Below are positions 8,379 through 17,277 of a stretch of 64,000 bases of DNA, one piece after another. The notes under the pieces are model-generated. The model was not told where the DNA came from and searched no databases. It worked only from the letters and a program-made list of their open reading frames with translations. The position numbers were made by a program, and so were the translations under genes. The stretch is from SpSt-398 sp041752235 (GTDB taxonomy: Bacteria; Bacteroidota; Bacteroidia; Chitinophagales; Chitinophagaceae): assembly GCA_041752235.1 (NCBI GenBank), contig JBGSHM010000020.1:37341-101340 (forward strand). Direction: 5' to 3'. The first letter of the stretch is position 1; every line of letters begins with the position of its first letter.

Positions 8379-9071
8379 TCACAGCCTAAACCCTACCACA
8401 AAGCTCAACACCCTATGTTTATTATTATTATCCTCCCCATTCGTGGTGCCCGACTGGATCTTGGCTAACCCATGCCCATAATTCACAGCAATAAAAGCGC
8501 GGTCGCCCTGAAAGCCCACCAATCCATTCAGCCCATAATCCCACCGCTTTAAAATTCCGAAACCAGCACCCTCTTCACCGGATGTGGTAGGGTCATCATC
8601 CGAAAATTCAATATTGTCTTCTCTGTTAAAATCAATACCGATCACCGAGCCTTCCGCTTTTCGTTTACCGGCAAATCCCATCGCTACATAGGGACCCGCA
8701 CCAAAAAAGAACGTGGAATTTGGTCCCTGAAGTGGAACACGAAAGACCAGATTGGCAGGCACTTCCAGATAGATCGGGTTGCTACTTGCGCGGTAATAAT
8801 TCGCATCGCCCACATTGCCTGTTTGTGTCTTGGAGCCCTTGCCTGTAACTAATAACCCGGGTTGTAAAGAAATGTATTTACTTAACTGAATATCCCCCAC
8901 AAAACCCACCTGGAAGGAACCCAGCGTGTTGGCATCATCTATCTCTCCATTGTCTGTAATGGATACATTCGCGAGGTTCAAGCCGCCTTTGATATAGATA
9001 TCTGACTGAGCGGTGACAATTAGCGTACTCATCACCGTGAGCATGACTAAAATAATGCTTGTTTTTTTCAT
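8379..9071 (-). CDS. Outer-membrane beta-barrel protein, PorT-like
   Basis: The 230-residue protein has a signal peptide (MKKTSIILVMLTVMSTLIVTAQ) and then alternating beta strands typical of an eight-stranded barrel of the PorT/OmpA-like type (YIKGGLNLANVSI, LQPGLLVTGKGSKT, YLEVPANLVFRVPL, FFFGAGPYVAMGFAGKR). It ends on a hydrophobic/aromatic C-terminal strand, HRVLSFVVGFRL, as expected for BAM-inserted barrels. It probably resides in the outer membrane; no enzymatic motif is seen. A short gap separates it from selD, with which it converges. Confidence 0.85.
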   Translation of the reverse strand: MKKTSIILVMLTVMSTLIVTAQSDIYIKGGLNLANVSITDNGEIDDANTLGSFQVGFVGDIQLSKYISLQPGLLVTGKGSKTQTGNVGDANYYRASSNPIYLEVPANLVFRVPLQGPNSTFFFGAGPYVAMGFAGKRKAEGSVIGIDFNREDNIEFSDDDPTTSGEEGAGFGILKRWDYGLNGLVGFQGDRAFIAVNYGHGLAKIQSGTTNGEDNNNKHRVLSFVVGFRL

Positions 9072-9184
9072 GGCTGTTTTTCTTTGTTAAAAACAAAGAC
9101 TTTGCCATACTGTGCTGGTTTAACAAGTTTACAGATTATGAAAATACGTTTCGCGTAAACTTCTTTGAATCAGAGAACAAAAAA

Positions 9185-9421
9185 TTATTTCTTTAAAAGT
9201 AAATCTATACGCTTCGCCAGCTCTTCATCTTTTTCGGTAACAATATCCCCCGCATCATGTGTATTGAGCCAAATGTCCACCGTATTCCACACATTCCTCC
9301 ATTCCGGATGATGGTTCATTTTCTCGGCTTCGATGGCTACACGTGTCATAAAGGCAAAGGCTTCGCTAAAGTCAGCGAATTGAAAGCGGCGGTAGAGTTT
9401 GTTGTTTTCGTTTGTCCACAT
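9185..9421 (-). CDS. phhB: Pterin-4a-carbinolamine dehydratase
   Basis: The protein dehydrates 4a-hydroxytetrahydrobiopterin, recycling pterin cofactor. The 78-residue product is slightly shorter than the usual 95-105. It keeps the core FADFSEAFAFMTRVAIEAEKMNHHPEW...VDIWLNTHDAG, including the diagnostic HHPEW active-site motif and the distal TH. The N-terminal 15-20 residues of many homologues are absent; no upstream in-frame start was found that would extend it convincingly. No phenylalanine hydroxylase gene is visible nearby. Confidence 0.9.
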   Translation of the reverse strand: MWTNENNKLYRRFQFADFSEAFAFMTRVAIEAEKMNHHPEWRNVWNTVDIWLNTHDAGDIVTEKDEELAKRIDLLLKK

Positions 9422-9440
9422 GGAGGGAAGCTTTTGGCTT

Positions 9441-9537
9441 TTAGCTGTTAGCTATTAGCTTGTTTAAAATAATACTAAGTTACGATAGGTCTGATTCGAT
9501 AAAATGAAAAAACTAAGAGCCAATAGCTAACAGCTAA
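9441..9537. repeat. Inverted repeat of TTAGCTGTTAGC units
   Basis: The arms at 9441-9460 and 9518-9537 pair over 20 positions with one mismatch. Each arm is itself made of AGCTGTTAGCTATTAGC-like tandem units. It sits in the 125 bp gap between two minus-strand genes and may be a terminator for the upstream one. The composition differs from the family-A repeats. Confidence 0.75.
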
Positions 9538-9546
9538 TAGCTATGG

Positions 9547-9981
9547 TTAAAAAACCATATGCTCCTTATTCCGAATCTTCTCCTGCGTCAGCTCCGTCAC
9601 CAACTGCACCCCGCTGATGGAGCGGATATCATTGACGACCTGTGCCAGATAAGGATCGGTGACGACATCGCCTTTCATCAGCCACAGAAAGTCGAGGTTG
9701 CGGAATTCGGGCAGGAGGTATTCTCCGTCAAATTGATTGTTGTAGATATAATGTTCGAGTGAACCCGTTGGTTCGCGGAACTCGTAAACAGAGAAGAAGT
9801 AATTTCTTTTTTTCTTCGTGAGTTGTATCTCGATATCGGTGTTGATGCGGAAGTCGAGGCCGAGCAGGCCATTGAGTTGCCAGGCGAATTGATAGTCCTT
9901 CATGGGGCACATGACGCCGAGGAGGCGGGTGCCGTCGAAGAATTCTTCGGAGAGGTCTTTGTTATCGAGCGTGAACTTCAT
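9547..9981 (-). CDS. IPExxxVDY family protein
   Basis: This is a 144-residue cytoplasmic-looking protein of the Bacteroidota-specific IPExxxVDY family, whose function is not known. Recognised from the overall pattern: a basic/aromatic middle (NYFFSVYEFREPTG), the NQFDGEYLLPEFRNLDFLWLMKGD core and the C-terminal INDIRSI-like helix. The eponymous IPE...VDY motif is not obvious at its usual N-terminal place in this copy, so assignment rests on the C-terminal half. It lies nine bases downstream of the M28 peptidase gene, suggesting co-transcription. Confidence 0.7.
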   Translation of the reverse strand: MKFTLDNKDLSEEFFDGTRLLGVMCPMKDYQFAWQLNGLLGLDFRINTDIEIQLTKKKRNYFFSVYEFREPTGSLEHYIYNNQFDGEYLLPEFRNLDFLWLMKGDVVTDPYLAQVVNDIRSISGVQLVTELTQEKIRNKEHMVF

Positions 9982-9990
9982 TGTGTTTTA

Positions 9991-11637
9991 CTAAAACTGC
10001 ACCTCCACCTCACCACTCGTATCCCCACGCTTATACTTTACTGTAGTCTTATCGCCTTTTTTAAACTTGCCCAGCGCCTGCATATACCCTTCCACCGAAG
10101 ACACACTATGTGGCCCGATGGCGGTGATGATATCCCCAGCCTTTAATCCCGCTTTTTGCGCAGCACGTCCTTCGCTAATGCCATCCAACCGCATACCCGC
10201 GCCGGTATAGGTATAATCGGGCATTACACCCAATGAAACCGAAAAGCGTGCCGAAGTGGTGGTTTGTGTCTCACGGGTTTTGGTAAAGGCCAGTTTTGAT
10301 TTCTCGGCATTCACCCCGTTGATGATGCTTTGGATATACTGAATGATCCGCATTTCACCGACATAATTTACTTTCTCCGCATCATCCGAAGGACGGTGAT
10401 AATCGGTATGTAATCCCGTAAAGAAGAAAAGCACGGGAATGTCTTTACGATAAAAAGAGGTATGGTCGCTCGGACCGGTACCACTTGAATCTGTTTTTAT
10501 AACAAAATAGGATTTGTTGCCTGGGTTCACCAGCTTGCCCCACACGGGTGAAGTACCATAACCCCCCACGGTCAACGCCTTGGTGCTATCATTCAGACGA
10601 CCCACCATGTCCATATTGATCATGTAGTTCACCGACTTGAGATCGATCGTTGGGTTTTCGGTATAATATTTTGAACCATTCAATCCCAGCTCTTCAGCGG
10701 AGAAAGCGATAAAGAGGTAATTACTTGTTTTAGACTTGCTGGCTTTTAATAAACGCGCCAGTTCCAGCAGGGCTGCCGTACCACTCGCATTGTCATCGGC
10801 ACCATTGTGAATCAGTTTCTCGCTGGTGCGAAGCATTGAGTTGCCATCTTCACCAAAGCCCAGGTGATCAAAGTGGGCGCCGAGTACCACGGTATTGGCC
10901 GCGCCATTGTCTATATAGCCCACTACATTATGTCCGGTGCGGAATTTCTTCCCGATCTCCACCTTCATTTTCAGATCGATCGAAGCCGAAGCATCCTTCA
11001 GGTATTGGGTGGCTGTGGCCTTGGTTATGTATACAATGGGAATGGGTGCTACCTCACTCCGGTCTTTGGCGTTAAACACCAGGTTATCTTCTTTGCCCGC
11101 TATATTATATAAGATCATAGCGGTGGCGCCCATTTTTTTATAATCCACCGCCATATCCCGCAAGAAAGTAATCAGGTCAAAATGCGGGTTCTCTTCATTG
11201 TCTTCCAGAATATCGCCCACATTTACAAACCAGGGGGTGTTTTCTTCCTTCAAACTAATGGCCGGAAAGGATTCCACACTGCCATTGGCCGAAAAAGCCA
11301 GGGGATAGAAATCTTTCCCTGCTTTCAGGTCATGGCCGTTTAAGATCAGGTGGGTGGCGGGGTCAATGGTTTTGCCATCATATATTTCAAAAGGCTGGAA
11401 ATAGCTTTCGGTTCCTTTGGGTTGTATCCCGATCTTTTGAAACTGGCCGGAGATATAGTCCATGGCCTTTTTTTCTCCTTCGGTACCCGCGCGGCGGCCT
11501 TCGAGTTTGTCATCGGCGAGAAAACCAATATGGGCTTGCAGGTTGGAAACGATCTGCTTTTCGGCTTTTTTGAGCTTTTGGGACAGGGAAAAGAGAGAAA
11601 TAGCCACAAAACCGAGGGTGAGAAGGAGTTGTTTCAT
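9991..11637 (-). CDS. Secreted M28 family metallopeptidase with C-terminal PDZ domain
   Basis: This is a 548-residue exported zinc aminopeptidase. A signal peptide (MKQLLLTLGFVAISLFSLSQ) leads to a PA-domain insert, then the M28 core. Zinc ligands are visible as GAHFDHLG, NGADDNASGTAALLELA, FSAEELGLNGS, INMDMVGRL and a distal HTDYH. A C-terminal PDZ (about 455-548; GISEGRAAQKAGLKAGDIITAIG) probably recognises substrates. It acts in the periplasm or outside the cell on peptides. A family-A repeat separates it from divergent feoB. Confidence 0.95.
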   Translation of the reverse strand: MKQLLLTLGFVAISLFSLSQKLKKAEKQIVSNLQAHIGFLADDKLEGRRAGTEGEKKAMDYISGQFQKIGIQPKGTESYFQPFEIYDGKTIDPATHLILNGHDLKAGKDFYPLAFSANGSVESFPAISLKEENTPWFVNVGDILEDNEENPHFDLITFLRDMAVDYKKMGATAMILYNIAGKEDNLVFNAKDRSEVAPIPIVYITKATATQYLKDASASIDLKMKVEIGKKFRTGHNVVGYIDNGAANTVVLGAHFDHLGFGEDGNSMLRTSEKLIHNGADDNASGTAALLELARLLKASKSKTSNYLFIAFSAEELGLNGSKYYTENPTIDLKSVNYMINMDMVGRLNDSTKALTVGGYGTSPVWGKLVNPGNKSYFVIKTDSSGTGPSDHTSFYRKDIPVLFFFTGLHTDYHRPSDDAEKVNYVGEMRIIQYIQSIINGVNAEKSKLAFTKTRETQTTTSARFSVSLGVMPDYTYTGAGMRLDGISEGRAAQKAGLKAGDIITAIGPHSVSSVEGYMQALGKFKKGDKTTVKYKRGDTSGEVEVQF

Positions 11638-11690
11638 GAAAAGCGGGGATTTTATTTTGCGAAGGTAGAGGTTTTATCTCTTGTATTGTT

Positions 11691-11778
11691 TTACCGCCAG
11701 GGCGCAAAGGCGCAAAGAAGCGCCAGGAAAGCAATTAACACTTGGCGCACCCTTGCGCCTTTGCGCCCTGGCGGTAAA
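11691..11778. repeat. Family-A palindromic repeat between divergent genes
   Basis: The left arm starts TTACCGCCAGGGCGC and the right arm ends GCGCCCTGGCGGTAA. It lies between the 5' ends of the M28 gene (minus) and feoB (plus), so it cannot be acting simply as a terminator for either. Confidence 0.9.
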
Positions 11779-11839
11779 ACTACCGGTAAAACAAACCCAG
11801 CTTTTCCCTAATCCGTAACCCTCTCTCCCTCCATAATTC

Positions 11840-11847
11840 TATTTTTG
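11840..11847 (+). promoter_or_regulatory. feoB -7 box
   Basis: TATTTTTG matches TAnnTTTG and ends nine bases before the feoB ATG at 11857. Confidence 0.5.
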
Positions 11848-11856
11848 CAGGTTAAT

Positions 11857-13971
11857 ATGGCAGGCTCCCATATACATATCGGCCTGGTCGGCAACCCCAA
11901 CAGCGGAAAATCCTCCCTGTTCAACTGCCTCACAGGCCTCAACCAGAAGGTCGGTAATTTTCCCGGGGTGACCGTTGAGATGAAGATCGGTGTGGGCTCC
12001 CTTTCGGCACAAAAGCAGGCCGAGTTCCTCGACCTTCCCGGCTCCTATAGCCTTTACCCCAAACGCGGCGATGAGTGGGTCACCTATAATGTCTTATTAA
12101 ATGACGACCATCCCGAGCGACCCGATATCCTCGTCGTGATCGTAGATGCCTCGAGTCTCAAACGTAACCTCCTTTTTGCCTCGCAGATCATTGACCTCAA
12201 AACACCCGTGGTCATCGCCCTGACCATGATGGACCTGGCGCGGAAAAAAGGGATCATTGTGGATGTACCGGGATTGGAACGCGAACTGGGTGTACCTGTT
12301 ATTCCCATCAACCCGCGTAAGAACAAGGGCATTCCCGAACTGAAAAAAGTATTGGAGCAAACGGCCAATGAATTGTATAAAGTTCCGGCGCGTGATTTTG
12401 TACCCGGTGCCAAATGGGGTGGGGGTACAGTAGAAGCCATCCGCGAAAAAATGCCGGAGCTGAGTGAGTACAAAGCCCTTCATCTCGCCATCAACCAGGC
12501 GGAGATTGATATTGTGGATTCCAAAAAGCGATTGGTCGAAGAATCCATTCGTTCGATCCCTTTTAATAAAACAAAGGCACAGGCCGATGAGATAATGGAC
12601 CGGTATGCCCGGATCAAGACCATCATGCAGAATACGGTGGTAGAACCCGATCCGCTGCAGAAAAACCTGTTTACCGATAAACTCGATAACCTCCTGCTTC
12701 ACCGCCGCTGGGGTTATATCATTCTCCTCGCGGTCTTATTCCTGTTGTTTCAAAGTGTGTTTTGGCTGGCCGCCTGGCCCATGGACTGGATCGAAGCGGG
12801 TTTTGCCGCTGCAGGGTCGGGATTGGGCAATGTATTACCCGAAGCCTGGTGGAGCGATCTGCTCATCAATGGCGTGGTCGCGGGATTGAGTGGGATACTT
12901 GTCTTTGTACCCCAGATCATGATCCTGTTTGGATTGATCACCTTGCTGGAAGACTCCGGCTACATGGCGCGTATCAGTTTTCTTACCGATCGCCTCATGC
13001 GAAGTGTGGGATTGAATGGGAAAAGTGTAATGCCCATGATCTCGGGTTTTGCCTGCGCGGTACCCGCCATCATGAGCGCCCGGAGTATTGAGAATAAAAA
13101 AGAACGATTACTCACGATATTGGTCACGCCCCTGATGAGCTGCTCCGCGCGTTTGCCGGTGTACACCATCCTCATTGGCCTGGTCATTCCGTCCAAACTT
13201 GTGTTGGGATTTCTGAGTCTGCATGGATTGGTCATGATGGGACTTTATCTCCTGGGGCTCATCCTTGCCCTCATCGTATCCTGGATCGCCAAGTGGTTTA
13301 TTCATATCAATGAAAAAAGTTTTTTCATTCTTGAGTTGCCTACCTATCGTTCACCCCGGTGGAAGAATGTCGTGCAGACCATGATCAATAAGGCCAAGGT
13401 CTTTGTATTTGATGCCGGAAAAATCATCATGATCATCAGTCTGATCTTGTGGTTTTTGAGTTCGTATGGTCCCAGTGCAGGAATGAAGAAAGTAGAAGAA
13501 AATTATGCCACGCGTCTCGCCCAGCCCGGGGCTGACTCTACCTCGTTGGAACGTGAATACAATTCGGATAAATTGGCCCATTCATACGCCGGTATTTTAG
13601 GCAAAGGCATTGAGCCCGTCATCAAGCCATTGGGGTATGATTGGAAAATTGGTATCGCGTTGATCACTTCCTTTGCCGCCCGCGAAGTATTTGTGGGGAC
13701 CATGGCCACTTTGTATAGTGTGGAAGATGACAGCGACCGCACTTTGCGCGAAAAGATGAAAGCAGCCAGACGTCCCGATGGCACGGAGGTTTATACATTG
13801 GCTACGGGTATCTCGCTGATGATCTTTTATGTCTTTGCCATGCAGTGTATGAGTACACTCGCGGTCGTAAAGCGCGAGACAAAAAGTTGGAAATGGCCGG
13901 TGATACAGTTGGTGTATATGACGGCGCTGGCGTATGTGATGGCGTGGGTAGGGTATCTTATCTTTTCCTGA
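11857..13971 (+). CDS. feoB: Ferrous iron transporter FeoB
   Basis: FeoB imports Fe2+ across the inner membrane. The 704-residue protein has an N-terminal G domain (G1 GNPNSGKSS at 12-20, G3 DLPGSYS) and a helical spacer. The membrane part with Gate repeats follows (RISFLTDRLMRSVGLNGKSVMPMISGFACAVPAIMSAR; later AAREVFVGTMATLY). The G4 motif reads TMMD (about 123-126) instead of the usual NxxD. I chose ATG 11857; an upstream TTG would lie inside the -7 box. FeoA is encoded separately, 30 kb away at 42.7 kb, not fused as in many Bacteroides. It converges on the GH2 gene across a repeat. Confidence 0.97.
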   Translation: MAGSHIHIGLVGNPNSGKSSLFNCLTGLNQKVGNFPGVTVEMKIGVGSLSAQKQAEFLDLPGSYSLYPKRGDEWVTYNVLLNDDHPERPDILVVIVDASSLKRNLLFASQIIDLKTPVVIALTMMDLARKKGIIVDVPGLERELGVPVIPINPRKNKGIPELKKVLEQTANELYKVPARDFVPGAKWGGGTVEAIREKMPELSEYKALHLAINQAEIDIVDSKKRLVEESIRSIPFNKTKAQADEIMDRYARIKTIMQNTVVEPDPLQKNLFTDKLDNLLLHRRWGYIILLAVLFLLFQSVFWLAAWPMDWIEAGFAAAGSGLGNVLPEAWWSDLLINGVVAGLSGILVFVPQIMILFGLITLLEDSGYMARISFLTDRLMRSVGLNGKSVMPMISGFACAVPAIMSARSIENKKERLLTILVTPLMSCSARLPVYTILIGLVIPSKLVLGFLSLHGLVMMGLYLLGLILALIVSWIAKWFIHINEKSFFILELPTYRSPRWKNVVQTMINKAKVFVFDAGKIIMIISLILWFLSSYGPSAGMKKVEENYATRLAQPGADSTSLEREYNSDKLAHSYAGILGKGIEPVIKPLGYDWKIGIALITSFAAREVFVGTMATLYSVEDDSDRTLREKMKAARRPDGTEVYTLATGISLMIFYVFAMQCMSTLAVVKRETKSWKWPVIQLVYMTALAYVMAWVGYLIFS

Positions 13972-13982
13972 TTCCGCTTATT

Positions 13983-14059
13983 TTACCGCCATGGCGCCAA
14001 GACGCAAAGGGACGCTAAGGGACCTGGCGCTCCCTAGCGTCTTGGCGCCATGGCGGTAA
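13983..14059. repeat. Family-A palindromic repeat between convergent genes
   Basis: The left arm starts TTACCGCCATGGCGCCAAG and the right arm ends CTTGGCGCCATGGCGGTAA, pairing fully at the ends. It lies between the feoB and GH2 stops, where it could terminate both transcripts. Confidence 0.9.
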
Positions 14060-14065
14060 AGCCCA

Positions 14066-15892
14066 TTATTTAAACAACCTCCTATTCATCCCCCTAATCC
14101 TCTCCACCCCCATCTTCACCTTCTTCCTATCATACGTCATCAACCCATTGATCTCTACCTCCACATCCGTCGTCTGTGTATAAATAGCCGCCGATAAACC
14201 CAGCGGAATAAGCACCGCTATCTCATCAATCATTTGTCCATACCGCTTTGTCAGCTCCTCCGCGTTTTTAAAACTCTGGTATCCCCAGTTATCCTTTTCC
14301 TGCCAGGTATGTCCCTCAAGCGGCAGACCCAATCCTCCGTATTCTCCCAATACCAGTGCCTGTGTGCTTCCAAAAATTTCCGCATCCGGCATTACCGGGT
14401 CGGGGTAATTGTGCAGGTCAAGGATATGTCCCGCGCCATTGATATAGTTACCCCCGCTGGCGGCATTCACGAGGCGGGTGGGGTCAAGTTTCGCGGTCCA
14501 GTCAGCAATGACCTTTGTATCAAACTGTCCCCAGGCTTCATTAAAGGGCACCCACACTACGATACAGGGAAAGTGTTGAAGTGATTGAATGATGTTTTCC
14601 CATTCCTTTTTAAAAATGGCGATGGAGGCTTCGCTTCTTTTTTTATCCAGTGGTTGCGCGGTTACGGTAGCCGGACGTGTCATCCAGATATTTCCACCCA
14701 TATCTCCGCTGGCCATATCCTGCCAAACCAGCATCCCCAGTTTATCCGCGTGATAGTACCAGCGGGCCGGTTCTACTTTTACATGTTTGCGGATCATGTT
14801 AAAGCCCATCGCTTTTGTCTGCTCGATATCGAAGGCCAGTGCCTTATCCGTGGGCGCGGTATATAAACCATCCGGCCACCAGCCCTGGTCCAGCGGACCA
14901 AATTGAAAAAGGATCTTATTATTCAGCGCCATGCGTTGTACCCCGTTAGCGTCTTTTATCATTGAGATCTTCCGCATCGCAAAATAGGAACCCACTTCAT
15001 CCACCGGTTTGCCTTTTCTCAACAATTGCACTTTCAGGTCATACAAGAAAGGGTTTGCAGGTGACCAGGCCTTGGCCTCCGGGATCAGAATGGTAAACTC
15101 ATCCCCCGATTTATTTCCCGAACCGATGATCTTTTGATCGTACCAGGCCGATACCAGCACTTCATCACCCGGTTGCAGGTCTTGCACCTTTACTTTTACC
15201 TTCAATTCTTCCTTATCCAGATTGGGGATAATATCCAGCGAAGCGATATAGGAGGTCGGTACATTTTCCAGCCAAACTGTTTGCCAGATACCCGTCACCG
15301 GGGTGTACCAGATGCTGTGAGGTCTTTTTACCTGTTTGCCCCGTGGTTGCGGACCATCGTCCGAGGGGTCCCATACTTTTACGGCAATCTCCTGGCGCGT
15401 GCCTTTAACGAGCGCTCCCGATATATCAAAACTGAATGGATCATAACCCCCTTCGTGGCTACCCAGTTTTTGGCCATTCACATAGACCTCTGCCCGCCAG
15501 TCAACCGCGCCGAAATGCAGCAGCCATTTACCTTTCCGTTTCGCCGGCACCTCGATCCAGGTTTTATACCAGAGCACATTGTCCTTACCCACCAATTCGC
15601 CCACACCACTCAGAGACGATTCAATGGCAAAGGGCACCAGGATCTTCCCGTCCATTTCGGTTGGTATTCCGTCTGGTGCGGAGGTGGGAACGATCGCAAA
15701 GTCCCAGAGTCCGTTCAGGTTTGTCCAGTTATCCCGCGTCATTTGCGGGCGTGGGTATTCGTTCAGCGGTTTTGGCGGGTTAAGGTCGGCCACCCATTCT
15801 GTGAGCAGGCGCTGCGAGGCGGGTTTCCAGTCAGATTGTGCAGTGGCGATGATGCTGGCCATAAGTCCAAGCCAGGTAAAAAATTTTCTCAT
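14066..15892 (-). CDS. Secreted glycoside hydrolase family 2 protein
   Basis: This 608-residue exported beta-glycosidase begins with a signal peptide (MRKFFTWLGLMASIIATAQ). The GH2 sugar-binding jelly roll follows (WTNLNGLWDFAIVP...LHFGAVDWRAEVYVNGQKLGSHEGGYDPF), then the immunoglobulin-like domain and TIM barrel. The acid/base glutamate is in PFNEAWGQFD (about residue 451) and the nucleophile in LGEYGG (about 517). Architecture is like beta-galactosidase/glucuronidase relatives in Bacteroidota; substrate cannot be assigned. It stands alone, not in a SusCD locus. Its 5' side faces a 39 bp-arm hairpin. Confidence 0.93.
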   Translation of the reverse strand: MRKFFTWLGLMASIIATAQSDWKPASQRLLTEWVADLNPPKPLNEYPRPQMTRDNWTNLNGLWDFAIVPTSAPDGIPTEMDGKILVPFAIESSLSGVGELVGKDNVLWYKTWIEVPAKRKGKWLLHFGAVDWRAEVYVNGQKLGSHEGGYDPFSFDISGALVKGTRQEIAVKVWDPSDDGPQPRGKQVKRPHSIWYTPVTGIWQTVWLENVPTSYIASLDIIPNLDKEELKVKVKVQDLQPGDEVLVSAWYDQKIIGSGNKSGDEFTILIPEAKAWSPANPFLYDLKVQLLRKGKPVDEVGSYFAMRKISMIKDANGVQRMALNNKILFQFGPLDQGWWPDGLYTAPTDKALAFDIEQTKAMGFNMIRKHVKVEPARWYYHADKLGMLVWQDMASGDMGGNIWMTRPATVTAQPLDKKRSEASIAIFKKEWENIIQSLQHFPCIVVWVPFNEAWGQFDTKVIADWTAKLDPTRLVNAASGGNYINGAGHILDLHNYPDPVMPDAEIFGSTQALVLGEYGGLGLPLEGHTWQEKDNWGYQSFKNAEELTKRYGQMIDEIAVLIPLGLSAAIYTQTTDVEVEINGLMTYDRKKVKMGVERIRGMNRRLFK

Positions 15893-15956
15893 ATGTAAAG
15901 CATTCGAGCAAAGGTTAAAAACGAATCCTCAATCTCCAAAAGGTATTCCTTCGTGC

Positions 15957-16041
15957 CCTTCGTGCCTCCTTTGTGTCCTTCGTGTCCTCCTACGCCGGAC
16001 TTGCGTAGGAGGACACGAAGGACACAAAGGAGGCACGAAGG
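15957..16041. repeat. Perfect 39 bp-arm hairpin in a divergent promoter region
   Basis: The arms 15957-15995 and 16003-16041 are perfect inverted complements with a 7-nt loop (CGGACTT). They are built from CCTTCGTG and CCTTTGTG units. The element occupies the 180 bp space between the divergent starts of the GH2 gene and the SnoaL-like gene. This is a different family from the GGCGGTAA repeats. Confidence 0.9.
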
Positions 16042-16072
16042 ACACAACGCACAAAACCCCTAACTTCATGAC

Positions 16073-16453
16073 ATGCGATTTTTGTTTCTACTCTTCATAT
16101 CAGGAACCCTCTACGCCCAGGACCCAGTAGCTCCCGTTCAGGCACAGCTCGATGCCTATAACAAACGCGATATTGAAGCCTTTCTCAAACCCTATTCCGA
16201 TTCCGTTGCGGTATATTTCTTCCCCAACCGCCTACTCTACAAAGGCAAGGAGACCATGCGCAAAGAATACGCCGACATGTTCACCAACACCCCCGATCTT
16301 CACTGCACCCTCAAAAGCCGCATGATCCTCGGCAACACAATCATCGACGAAGAGTGCGTCATCTTCAACAAAAACAGTCCACCCCTGCATGCCGCTGCCA
16401 TCTACAAAGTAGAGAAGGGCCTGATCGTGGCTGTGTACTTTGTTGGCGAATAA
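16073..16453 (+). CDS. Secreted SnoaL-like / NTF2-fold protein
   Basis: The 126-residue protein has a short signal peptide (MRFLFLLFISGTLYAQ) and an NTF2/SnoaL-like cone-fold domain (VQAQLDAYNKRDIEAFLKPYSDSVAVY...GKETMRKEYADMF). The family includes isomerases, cyclases and non-catalytic binding proteins; no activity can be assigned. Its last 35 codons and the next roughly 110 bp recur in diverged form at 21.1-21.35 kb, so the gene end coincides with the left boundary of an AT-rich island. This resembles the 3'-end insertion sites of genomic islands. Confidence 0.8.
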   Translation: MRFLFLLFISGTLYAQDPVAPVQAQLDAYNKRDIEAFLKPYSDSVAVYFFPNRLLYKGKETMRKEYADMFTNTPDLHCTLKSRMILGNTIIDEECVIFNKNSPPLHAAAIYKVEKGLIVAVYFVGE

Positions 16454-16560
16454 GTGTTTTTACTTAGCCGGGCTAAAATCATGCTTCTTTTTTTCTGAGA
16501 AATTAGAAAGATGAATATCTTTCTGGGGAACCTTATCCATTGTCCTGCCTAACCAAGAGA
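16380..16560. repeat. Left copy of island-flanking direct repeat
   Basis: This segment covers the last codons of the SnoaL-like gene and its downstream region. It is matched by 21165-21345. Shared stretches include GCGAATAAGTGTTTTTACTTA, shortened here to its ends GCGAATAAG and TTTTTACTTA, and ATATCTTTCTGG, then ATCCATTGTCCTGCCTAACC. A small stem AGAAAGAT/ATCTTTCT follows the gene and may terminate it. Confidence 0.8.
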
Positions 16561-16794
16561 TCCCGCCTTATTGTTGTTGATTGAAGAGAGTAGCTCATTT
16601 TCATTATTGAAATCAGCGTCAATTTAAATTTTGAGAATTTGTGTGCGTGATTATGCAAAAAAATACAAAAATCTATATAGCAAATCTTTGAGTATAAATC
16701 AACTATATCAAGGTGAAATGTGCATTGCGTCAATGCACGCGTTGGCTGCAATACTTTTCGACACATCATTACCAATAGAAACTTAACCTTTTTT
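16454..16794. other. Intergenic: terminator-like stem plus cassette right end
   Basis: This 341 bp gap holds no gene. After the duplicated SnoaL-like 3' flank it becomes very AT-rich. It ends with a perfect stem GTGCATTGCGTCAATGCAC (16720-16738) followed by GCGTTGGCTGCAAT. The same right end recurs in similar form at 21491-21525 (GCGTAAATGCACGCGTTAGC). Confidence 0.6.
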
Positions 16795-17277
16795 ATGTCA
16801 AACAATCTTATTAAAATCGGAAACCTCGTACAATATGTGGGAAGACTGCAAGGTCATTATAATAGAGTTGGACAGGTTATATCAATTGACAAAACTTACG
16901 ATGACAAAGACTCCTTCTTATTAAAGGTAGTTGACTATAAAAAGCAAGAGCATGAAATCAGAGCTTATCAAAATGAGGTTTGGCCAATCACTTTAGATGT
17001 TGGGCATTTAGAGAAACTAGGATTCATCAAAGAAAATGAAAGAAATGTTTTTTCTTTAGAAACTATAGTATTAATTCGACCTGTTTTTATTTATCATTCG
17101 GAAAATGGGTCGAGCTATATTGATAAAGGATTTGTAGTAATAGAAAGAAATCTTAAGCTTCCTTTAAAAGAGGATGAAGTTGATGCCAACACTTCACCTG
17201 TAACTTCGTTACACTCTTTGCAAAACTACTTAGAAGGAAAACTAGTTCAAGTTATTGATTGGAGCATTTTTTTGTAA
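16795..17277 (+). CDS. Uncharacterised protein, first gene of a three-gene operon
   Basis: The product is 160 residues when started at the ATG at 16795 (MSNNLIKIGNLVQYVG). A longer reading upstream runs through the repeat end and is rejected. I recognise no named domain. The pattern IGNLVQY...IRAYQNEVWPITLDVGHLEKLGF resembles small Bacteroidota proteins of phage or mobile origin with an SH3-like N-terminus, but this is a weak resemblance. The stop overlaps the next gene by 19 bp, so translation is probably coupled. Composition is AT-rich. Confidence 0.65.
   Translation: MSNNLIKIGNLVQYVGRLQGHYNRVGQVISIDKTYDDKDSFLLKVVDYKKQEHEIRAYQNEVWPITLDVGHLEKLGFIKENERNVFSLETIVLIRPVFIYHSENGSSYIDKGFVVIERNLKLPLKEDEVDANTSPVTSLHSLQNYLEGKLVQVIDWSIFL

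Noticed and set aside
9441..9537. Transposon terminal inverted repeats around a short segment
   Set aside because: The 57 bp between the arms cannot encode anything, and no target duplication is seen. It is more likely a hairpin repeat or terminator.
15134..15898. Plus-strand 254-residue frame within the GH2 gene
   Set aside because: It is the antisense of a well-supported GH2 domain with catalytic residues, and its composition follows the GH2 codon pattern.
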